Positions 8,207 through 15,390 of a stretch of 15,390 nucleotides of DNA are shown here, piece by piece. The DNA is taken from positions 88,144 through 103,533 of the forward strand of contig GG745345.1 in the NCBI GenBank assembly GCA_000151295.1. Reading direction: 5' to 3'. Made by a program: the position numbers and the translations under genes. Under the pieces are notes generated by a model. That model did no database searches and was not told the DNA's origin. It saw nothing but the letters and a program-made list of their open reading frames with translations. Numbering within the stretch: position 1 is the first letter of the stretch; each line of letters starts with the position of its first letter. This stretch comes from Allomyces macrogynus ATCC 38327. Its lineage: Eukaryota > Blastocladiomycota > Blastocladiomycetes > Blastocladiales > Blastocladiaceae.

Positions 8207-10000
8207 TCACTGCTCTGACACCGGATCGGCGGCCAGCCGCATCCCAGGGCGATAGAGCACGAGGTCCTGGTCGATCCGGTGCCGGACAATCGCAAACTCG
8301 CGCTCAAAATCCATGATCGTCAGCGGCGGGTTGCCCGTGTACCCCGTCCAGTGGTCGTTGAACGACTTGAACACGTAGCCTACATTCCGCCCGATCGCGT
8401 CAGGTTGCGAAGCTGATGCAAAAGAAGTGCGCGATTTACGTACAGTAAAATTCGTGCACGGTCTCGCGCGCCGGCCCGTGCAGCAGCATGTAGTACTGAA
8501 GCCGGCGCGTGCGCAGCGTCTGTACAACGTAGCTGGTCACGTTGATGCCGACAATTGCAAACGAGTACCACGAGACAGGGTGTTGCGACGCGGCGAGGAC
8601 GGCCTTGGCCACGGTCGGGTGCACCTTGGCGAAATACACGAGGTCGTCGAGCGCTTGCATGCCTGTAGTTGAACGCCAACAGGGTGAGAAGCGGGCTCCA
8701 CCTTATCGGAAAAACCACGCCCGAAGAAACAACGTACCCATGCCGCGGAAATCAGTTGCCGGATCCTTGCCCTGGAACCCGATCTTGCCCCACTGGCTCG
8801 TGACGCGCGCCTCGAGCGGCTCGCCGGGCATGAGTAGCGACCACAGCTCGAGCAACTTGCGCTCGTGCGTGCGGTTGGCCGCATCGTACTTGGTAGCGGC
8901 GCGCGCATTGATGTCGGCGACGACGCGGTGTGCCTCGTGGATGACCGACACAGCAGCGAACAGGATGCGGGCCTCGGGGCTGTCGAAGACCACCAATCAG
9001 TCGAGGAGAGAACATGGGCAGGGCTCGGGATCAACGCACACGTACGTTTCGAGGCTGCTCCGGCCGGGAAAATGCTTCTTGTAGAGGATCATTTGCGTAA
9101 CTTCCTCGAGCCCGCATTCTAAACGGGGGTAATCAGTCCGTCACTTCCTGCACTATCGATTCTGTGGAAACAAGCGCTCGGGATTCCGTACCTCGAGACT
9201 CGATGCTCCGTCGCTCCAGCTACAAAGTCGAAAGCGTCAGATCAGCCGAGTGCGAATGGGCACCGCGAGGTGTTGCATTTCCATACTGTCAGCTCTTTCG
9301 AGTAGAGCAGGGACATTTCTGCGATAACGCCCAGGTGGACACGCGTCAGTTTCGCGCCTGCGCTGCGCTCGTCCATTGGAGATACGCAAAAAAAAGAAAA
9401 CACACCAATCTCGGCAATCGCGTCGCAGGAAACGGGCAACATCGCGCCACCGTCACGACCATGCTGAACATCTTCATCCTCACCGTCATGGTCGTCAAGC
9501 AGCGGTCGCTTGACGGCATCCTCGTCATCGTCCTCATCGACACTTCCACCCTCCTTTGAATCCGGTGCCGGACCCACGCGCCGTGACCTGCGCCCATGAC
9601 CCATGCGCGCATTTTCGCCGAGCGCATCCCGCTGCCGCTTCACTTCGGCCGCGCAGAGCCGGTACAGCTCGGTCGTGCGTGTGACCAGGCCGTACAGGTA
9701 CTTGACGAGCCGAAACACGGGTCGGAGCCACGGGCGCGAAGCCACGTACGCGCGTGCAACGAGCCGTGCGCGACCCGCGGGCGAGGTGCCGGCGGTACCG
9801 ATGGTTGCGTGCGTCGGCGGCGGGAGCAGCAACAGGACGAGGTTGGTCAGGGGCTGCATGGCGCCAAACTGGTACAGAACGGCGACGACGAGCGCGAGCA
9901 GGGCAAGAACAGGGACTGGCGAGGTCGGATCGGCAAATGCGGTCGCGCTGCGAGTGGTTGAGGGAGCGGCTGTAGCGTCAGTGCCGGGCTCAGCGAGCAT
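8207..10000 (-). CDS. ELMO-domain protein, ELMOD type (probable Arl-family GAP)
   Basis: Seven exons read on the minus strand: 10000-9406, 9318-9287, 9219-9192, 9118-9046, 8979-8738, 8662-8444 and 8379-8207, giving 453 residues. Introns are 87, 67, 73, 66, 75 and 64 bp. The ELMO signature is clear: LLELWSLLMPGEPLEARVTS, then QWGKIGFQGKDPATDFRGMG (305-324), matching the family W-x(2,3)-IGFQ...P-x-TDFRG-x-G pattern that carries the GAP arginine. VSWYSFAIVGINVT and HEFYCYVFKSFNDHWTGYTG follow. ELMOD proteins stimulate GTP hydrolysis by Arl2/Arl3-type GTPases. The N-terminal half resembles ELMOD2 in RPVFRLVKYLYGLVTRTTEL and SLLYSKELTLERR. It also has one hydrophobic segment (about residues 29-46, PVLALLALVVAVLYQFG) and an acidic insert (VDEDDDEDAV, DDHDGEDED). 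ATG at 10000 is the first in this frame. Exons of 28 and 32 bp make exons 2-3 less certain, although frame and homology agree. Confidence 0.88.
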
Positions 10001-10345
10001 TATTCGTCGAACCGTCACAGGCGGACGGCTCGACCTCTTGCGATCGTCTTGCAGGGTCGCGTCGTCGTCGTGCAACTTGATGTTGGTCGATGGTTGATGA
10101 TTGCGAGCACGTTAGCGAGTTTTTGCGAGTTGAAATGGCATGCAGCGCGGTCGCGTGTCGGTCCTGCTTGAGCGTGATTGGCGGGTGCGGTGGAACTGTT
10201 GGCCAGCATCATGGGAATTTAAGTGGGGAGCGGGAACAAATCGTTGCACATCGCCTGACTCGCAAGTCGCTCCTGCTGCGGTCCCACCAACTTCTGCCAT
10301 CTCTATCGAGCCCATTCCGCATTCCACGACCTCTCCCACTTCTCC
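10001..10345. other. Region upstream of ELMOD, possible divergent promoter
   Basis: This 345 bp region lies between the ELMOD start and the first coding-like residues of the plus-strand region to its right. It has short open frames in every direction but no clear start, domain or splice-linked exon. It probably serves as promoter and leader. Confidence 0.4.
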
Positions 10346-11417
10346 ACTGAGCGCCGTCACTGCCGGCGATTTTTCGAGCAGCGTCTCAACCAGCGCACCT
10401 GTCTCCTCGCCCAACTCGCTGCACGCGTCTCACCAGAACCCAAGAAGCGTACCCACACTGTGGTCGACGTCGACGATCCTAAGCAGGCTGTTCTCGCAAT
10501 TTTTCTTGGCTCGCTCCGGATCTTTGGCGAGGTGTGCCTCTCAAAATGCAAAAACCACGTGACCTTGGGAACAGATCTGCTGCCGTTGATTGTCACCAAC
10601 AAGTCAGCAGCGCATGGACCAGGCCCAGCTCGACGAGTTGTTGACGCTGCTCTTGACCAAGATCGCGTAGATTTATGGTCGATACAAGGATCCCATGGTC
10701 CAGAGCGAATGCGCCAAGGCGATTGCTGAGGACCTGAATGTGAAGGCGCAGCTCAAATCGCTAATGTTGCCTGAAGTCTCCATCTCCAAGGACAATGCGA
10801 TGCGCGCAGTCCTGCCCAAGGCCATTTCGATTTTTGACATGACATTCCGCTCTCCAAATATTCTCGATCCATACCCGGATATTTGTGCTCTCATTGCATT
10901 GATCCTGCTCGTCAATCCTGCCATGCTTGCGAAAATGCGGCTTTGTTGCCAGATGATGATTTGCGCTGTTCGACAGCACGTGCTGCAGTACCTGGGCACA
11001 GCACACGCTCCTGCGGTTACATCGTTCCTGCCATTCCTCGAGTTTGGGTCTGCTAATTGTGCGCGACAACTTGCGACCAATTTGCCTGTCATTGTCAAAG
11101 TCAAGGAACAGGACCGCAAGCGCCTTGCTCTCGCAACTGTCTCTGTGATCGCGTACGTTGTATGGCTCGATGTGGCTGTTGGTCATGTGCTGTTGCAGTG
11201 TGGAACTGACATGCACTTGGCCCCACAGTCGTGGGCTGACCATCGTCTCCATGATTTCTTCCGCTCCAACCAGCACGCTCTTGCAGAGGCCGTTCCTGGC
11301 CTTTTTGAGGCAATGCGGCAGATCTTGCATGATCGGCACTGGCTTGCCTGTGCACGGATGCCTGACCTTCTTGAAGCCATTGGCTGCAAACTGATTGATG
11401 GGCGATCTGCAGATTGA
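10346..11417 (+). pseudogene. Unidentified helical-repeat coding region, apparently disrupted
   Basis: Two plus-strand frames read like one protein. The first (from about 10346) includes RRFFEQRLNQRTCLLAQLAA, VVDVDDPKQAVLAIFLGSLR and LLPLIVTNK. At about 10604 the likely frame moves by one base and continues MDQAQLDELLTLLLTKIA, meets TAG at 10668-10670, then IYGRYKDPMVQSECAKAIAE and an open frame to TGA at 11415-11417. The long part contains ILDPYPDICALIALILLVNP, AMLAKMRLCCQMMICAVRQH and SVIAYVVWLD; its leucine-spaced helices suggest an ARM/HEAT-like fold. I do not recognise the family. Third positions look more AT-rich than in the neighbouring genes. Either this is a decayed gene, or the sequence has two errors, or the real gene begins at ATG 10695 (240 residues) with non-coding DNA before it. 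Its 3' end overlaps an open frame of the opposing gene. Confidence 0.45.
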
Positions 11418-11429
11418 TGCGAAATGAAT

Positions 11430-12015
11430 CCACGTTAGGCGCCCTGTCCAACGCCAAACAGAAAATCGCACGAATCAAGTTAACGCACCCATCCAGCACC
11501 ATCACAAGAATGTCGAGCAGTGCATCGTGCGTTTCCTCAAGCGCGTACTTGAGGATCGTGAGCAGTTGATGGGCCTTGATAGTTTGGGTCAGGATTAAGC
11601 CGACTGGCCACATGTCAGTCGTGAGCAATGTGAACATGATCTGCAGCGCGCTCAATGCCAAGGCCGGCACGTTGGGATCCGCGCCCTCCACAATGCTAAC
11701 CGACGCATCCAGGACTGGCCCGAGGTTCACAGCTCCCAAGACATCAAGCGACCGATTCATTGCGATCATTGCTCGAGCGCAAATGCTGGCCGCCGCAGTG
11801 TTGGTGTATGCCGACTTGATTCGGATCGGTTGGTTTTCGTCATGATCCAGGTCTACGTTGGCCTCGTTGACGGGCTGATTCAAGCAAACGACCGTGAACG
11901 AGTAGCCCGAAGTGCCTGCAGGCGTGAGCACAATGCTCCGAAATGCCAAGTTCAGGTGCTCGGAGTTGTAGAAAAGAAGTTTGATCGCGTCGCCTTCAGC
12001 AGGTATCGCAGGCAT
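11430..12015 (-). CDS. Unidentified helical protein, 3' end unresolved
   Basis: From ATG at 12015 the minus strand encodes MPAIPAEGDAIKLLFYNSEH, LAFRSIVLTPAGTSGYSFTV and, further on, VPALALSALQIMFTLLTTDM, HQLLTILKYALEETHDALLD and ILVMVLDGCVNLIRAIFCLA. The second half is a run of amphipathic helices like ARM/HEAT repeats; I do not recognise the family. The frame stays open to a stop at 11101-11103. Past about 11430, however, the translation becomes Gln/His/Arg-rich and lies opposite the better-looking plus-strand frame, so the true end is unclear. An intron or a lost stop is possible. Upstream, codons remain open beyond 12015 without an ATG, and a GTGAGT donor-like site at about 12086-12081 hints at an earlier exon. 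Codon use matches the opposing gene more than the flanking GC-rich genes. Confidence 0.45.
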
Positions 12016-12384
12016 CACATGCCCCACAGGTAGGCTTTGTAGGGCGAGCTGCGCAGTTCGCGATGTGGCAACCCTTTCCAACTCACGGCAAGACAAAAAA
12101 ATGGCTTCGGCCGACAGTCACTGTAGGCTGCTGGCGAGCATTGTGCTGCTGGTCGCGGCGCGGGTCATGGAGGAGATGGTTGGTTGTGCTGGTCGTTCGT
12201 TGGTAAACAAGTGGGTGCTCAATGATCGACGCGACGGATCACCACTTCCAAGTCATCACCCACTTTAGTTCCCCTGGCAGCATCAATAACGAACAAGAAA
12301 CTAAAGATTCTCGATTTCCTGTGGAACAAAACCAGGTGACAACATTAAACACAAAACGAAAACTGATCGGCGTCAGCACACAGG
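12016..12384. other. Intergenic region, no gene assigned
   Basis: This 369 bp region lies between the pseudo-GTPase stop and the start of the gene at 12015. It contains an A7 run at 12095-12101. It also has a short plus-strand frame from ATG at 12102 (MASADSHCRLLASIVLLVAA) that looks like a signal peptide but runs out at 12268 without further structure. The part near 12270-12370 is AT-rich and probably 3' UTR. Confidence 0.4.
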
Positions 12385-14841
12385 TCAGGATTGCAACTCG
12401 TCCAGCAGATGCTGGACGCGCGCGCGCTGCACGTGCACCTGCTCGAGCCGGTCGACGAGCCGCTGCACCTCATCCGTGAGCGCCTGGTCGTAGAGGTCGG
12501 CCAAGTTCGACATGGGCACCGTGAGCCGCTCGTCAATGAGCTTGTGGTATTGTTCCTATGAACGATCAACGGGTTCGCGTTAGTTGTCCACCCATCCAAC
12601 CTGGAGAGGCACTTCTCGTACCAAGAGATCCTTGCGCATCCCCTCCTGCACCTCACTCGTCGACCGCACAAACTGCTCCTCGAGCTTGCCCCACTGCGCC
12701 TTCATCCACTGCATCCCCGAGACGGCTACCGCAATCCCAGCTGGGACAGCATACACGGCCTCGACCCCCTGCGCGACCGCAAACCCAGTCGCGGCGACCG
12801 TCCCCACCTGCGCGAGCACCGCCTGGATCACAAGCGACTCGGCGCGTGCACGCATCGTCTCGGCATACTCGCCCTGCTCGTACTGTGCGCGGTGCTTCCA
12901 GACCGTGTTGCTGAGAATGAACGGGTCCGTCAACGTGCCGTGCGTGACATGGCCCTTTTCAACCACGTCCTGCAAGTGGTCAAGGACCACGCGCATCGGC
13001 TCGACGGCCAGATCCACGGAACTCATCGTCGACGGCGAGACCGTAGAGGCCGAGGTCGATGGTACCGCGTCCGACGCGGGGATCGGCTCAACGTCCGTCA
13101 GTTCCTCGACCGCATCGACCGAGGGCGCCGGTTCCGCGGCATCCGAAGCCGCATCGTTGCTCATGGCAGCCTTGGGTGGTGCAGCTGCAATCGCTGTCGA
13201 GCCAGACACGGGCACCGCGCGCAACTCGCCGAGTGCCGCATGCACGTCCGCGTACAAGTACTGCAACCCTTCCGCAAATCGGCCCGCCGCAAACGCCATC
13301 CGCGTCTCCGCCTCGGACAGTACATGCGACCTCAAATGCGCGCGCAAGTCGAGCGCGAGCCGGTCGAGCCGGTAAAACAACGACCAGTACGGCACTTGGT
13401 CAAAGAAGGTGCGGATCTGCGCCTTGATCTGGCCAAGACTCTCGCCGAGCGGGCGCAAGTCGCGGTCATGGAACTCAGCCACGAGTCGGTTCTGTTCGGC
13501 AACCACGTGGTGCACGATACGTTTCTGGAACGCCGCGTCGACGGTGCGGACGGCGGTTTCGCCGGCGTGCAGCGTCGCTTCGAGGTTGCCCAGGGCGTCG
13601 AGGCACGTCACGAGCGCCGCGCGCGCCTTCAGCGCGTGCCGGTGTTCTGCGGAACCCGACATGGTGGCCAGCAGGTCGCGCAAAGCGGGCACGCCGCTTG
13701 TCGCTGCAGCATCCGGGTCGTTACTGGCCAGGTACTGCGCGACGGCGGCACGGCGAGTGGAAATCCCAACGACGGGCACGGCGCGGGTTGCGCCGAGTTG
13801 GGCACGGACGGCGTCAAGGACGACGGGCAGTTCCTCGGCCTCGCGGTTGAGCGAGTCGATGCCCGTCACGGCCACGACCATTGAGCGGTGTGCGTGCGCG
13901 CTCACAAATTGGGCCTCGCGCGAACGTGCCAGGTGCCGTGCGGTGTCGGTGACGGCGAGGATCACGTCGTTTTTGGTCACGAGCGTGTTGAGGTCGCTGA
14001 GATCGGTCACATCGGGGAGAGCTGCGCGAGAGAGGGGTGGAGAAGGTCAGTGAAGACCAGCATCAAACGATGTTACCGGGAAAGGGAGTCGGTTGTATCC
14101 GAACCTGGAGCAATCGTCCACTCAATATCGGGCAATGCGGGCGTGGGCACCTTGATCAAGCGCACCCCGTCGACGGCCTCGTCCTGCCACACCTCGCCCT
14201 TGCTTCAGCAAAACGGAGAAGCCGAAGTCATCAAAGTGAGCATTCTGCACATGCACAGGGAGACTTGAGCCGAGAACAAGGAGGGAAGGAAAGGCACCTT
14301 ATCTTGATAATCTCCTTCGTTTCGGCTCCCCACTGCTCGGGCAACACGGGCTTTCCCGCCGGGTAGTCGAGCAACGTGTTGATGAGCGCACCGCGCGAGA
14401 CGTTCTTTTCTGACACGACTAGCAAATCATGCAGACGCGTCAATTTCTGGTTTCCTTGCAAGATCGTGGGCAGTACGCACCCAGTACGCGCAGCGGTGCG
14501 TCAAAGTCGGTTTCCGCGGCGTACGCGACACGGCGAGCCCACTTTTGCGAGAGTTCCGGATGCGCGAGGACCGTGTCGACGACCTCGGTCAGCTTCTCTC
14601 GGAACGACGTGGCTGGTGCAGCTGCCGGCACCGGCGTCGCGGCAACAGACGCGGCCGGGGCAACGTCTGGGGTACTGGTCGCCTCGGTCGCCATGAAGCG
14701 CGACGATCCGGCCATAACTTGGCGATACATGGTCGAAACGGATCCAGGAACGGCCAAGCGGGCGACCACGACGCGGGGGACGGCACGAGCTGCATGCTGG
14801 CCCGCGACGACCGTGGCGCCGGCTCGGAAAAGGCGGTTCAT
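12385..14841 (-). CDS. Mitochondrially targeted dynamin-like protein with degenerate GTPase motifs (Mmc1-like?)
   Basis: Five exons (14841-14481, 14418-14298, 14202-14077, 13996-12622, 12555-12385) encode 717 residues; introns are 62, 95, 80 and 66 bp. The N-terminus (MNRLFRAGATVVAGQHAARA, continuing Arg-rich without acidic residues) is a typical mitochondrial presequence. RVLVVSEKNVSRGALINTLL (118-137) aligns by eye with the dynamin-like P-loop region (G-E-x-N-x-G-K-S-T-L-I-N-x-L-L), but both glycines, the lysine and the serine are replaced. GVRLIKVPTPAL (173-184) sits where DTPGL is expected. AVTGID (245-250) is in the place of the G4 motif. A long helical region, an acidic Ser/Ala-rich linker and a hydrophobic hairpin (about 593-631) follow, then a helical tail (LADLYDQALTDEVQRLVDRL). 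The overall plan is mitofusin/DLP-like. I recall a fungal family, Mmc1, of this kind; that link is unverified. The third intron's ends are ambiguous: a donor at GTTCGG with the acceptor at 14022 also keeps frame. Confidence 0.82.
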
Positions 14842-15390
14842 GATGTGCAGCGCAGTTGGCCACGATCACTCGCGCTTGTCTAGAGTTGAGGTCGTGTGGC
14901 GGATCCGACGTTGCGCTGCTTGGGCGGCGCGTAGCTGGCGCCGTCCCGGGCACAATGCGGCAGGTGCGGGCACGAGTTGGTGATCGACGTCGTCGTTGTC
15001 GCACAGATCGTTTTCGGACGCGAGCTTGCGGGGCCATTCGTGTCGCTTGTGTTGATCACATCACCAGTATTACTTCATTGAGCTTACATATCCGGCGCAT
15101 TGTCTGCAATCTGAAAGCGGGAGAAGAGGCGGATGTACGTTGCCGTGTCTCCAACACGATTCTCTTTGCCAAGGTGGAGCAACGTGGAGCAGGTGGTGCA
15201 GGTGGTGCAGCTGAGTCCGCTGAGGGCTGCTACGGGTGCCAGGCGATGTGATTGGCGCCCCGAAAATACTTCGCAAGGAAGAAGGTCGAGATATGCTATT
15301 CGTTTTGTACAAGCTTGTGCTCGGCGACAACTGCTCACTCAGCGGCGTTGGGTGCGCTGGTTGACGATGCAGCTAAGAACGCCTTGTCGC
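14842..15390. other. Right-end region with no supported gene
   Basis: This 549 bp region holds the promoter of the leftward mitochondrial gene. A 131-codon plus frame (14856-15251) is Arg/Cys-rich in its first half. Its end, SNTILFAKVEQRGAGGAGGA, looks more natural, so an exon of a plus-strand gene is possible. The minus strand has an equally long frame (15338-15084), ending in YIRLFSRFQIADNAPDM. With no motif and no clear splice partner I cannot choose between them. Confidence 0.35.
15171..15210. repeat. Short imperfect GGTGGAGCA/GGTGGTGCA tandem repeat
   Basis: AGGTGGAGCA and ACGTGGAGC are followed by two exact copies of AGGTGGTGC. If translated on the plus strand the repeat encodes a Gly/Ala run. 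It is too short to assign a role. Confidence 0.5.

Noticed and set aside
10668..10691. Tiny intron that would remove the in-frame TAG (GTAGATTT...ACAAG)
   Set aside because: It would be about 22 bases long, far shorter than the 62-base minimum of the other introns, and has no branch site.
11153..11228. GTACGTTG...CCCCACAG intron in the plus-strand helical gene
   Set aside because: It has good end signals but shifts the frame into a less convincing sequence. Reading straight through keeps helical, leucine-spaced residues to the stop at 11417.
12892..13884. 330-codon plus-strand open frame
   Set aside because: It is antisense to the large exon of the mitochondrial dynamin-like gene and is Arg/His-rich, as expected for a shadow of GC-rich coding DNA.
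1..15390. Mobile elements, CRISPR arrays, prophage or a prokaryotic operon
   Set aside because: No terminal repeats, transposase motifs, regular direct repeats or ribosome-binding sites were seen. Spliceosomal introns and a class II eukaryotic tRNA point to a nuclear genome.

Overview
This is a gene-dense piece of a eukaryotic, most likely fungal, nuclear genome. The protein-coding genes are broken by short introns, usually 62-111 bp, with GT...AG ends and a strong preference for GTACG at the donor. There is a nuclear-type tRNA-Leu with internal promoter boxes, there are no operons or Shine-Dalgarno sites, and both strands are used. The GC-rich coding style, compact introns and a mitochondrial membrane protein resembling a fungal dynamin-superfamily member suggest an early-diverging fungus. 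A chytrid or blastocladiomycete of the Allomyces type is my guess and not proven.

Layout from left to right. 1-718 (+) is the 3' end of a WD40-repeat gene, possibly a TFIIIC subunit. 1380-1523 (-) is a weak candidate exon with a SKICH-like motif. 1789-3715 (+) is a Golgi-type family 90 (CAP10) glycosyltransferase with one intron. 4459-5543 (+) is a seven-exon coactosin-like actin-binding protein. 5928-6009 (-) is tRNA-Leu(UAG). 6511-7969 (+) is a five-exon DHHC palmitoyltransferase. 8207-10000 (-) is a seven-exon ELMO-domain protein of the ELMOD type. 10346-11417 (+) is an unidentified helical-repeat coding region with a frame change and an in-frame stop. 11430-12015 (-) is a second unidentified helical protein facing it. 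12385-14841 (-) is a five-exon mitochondrially targeted dynamin-like protein whose GTPase motifs look lost. 14842-15390 has no gene I can defend.

The genes are ordinary housekeeping and cell-biology genes: transcription, secretory-pathway glycosylation, actin, protein palmitoylation, Arl-GAP signalling and mitochondrial membrane shape. They do not form a cluster with a shared task. The points worth following are the apparently GTPase-dead mitochondrial dynamin-like protein, the unusual donor-site consensus, the very small exons, and the damaged-looking convergent pair at 10.3-12.0 kb. Exon-intron models were read by eye from splice signals, frame continuity and family conservation. Each spliced total is a multiple of three, but no transcript evidence was available.
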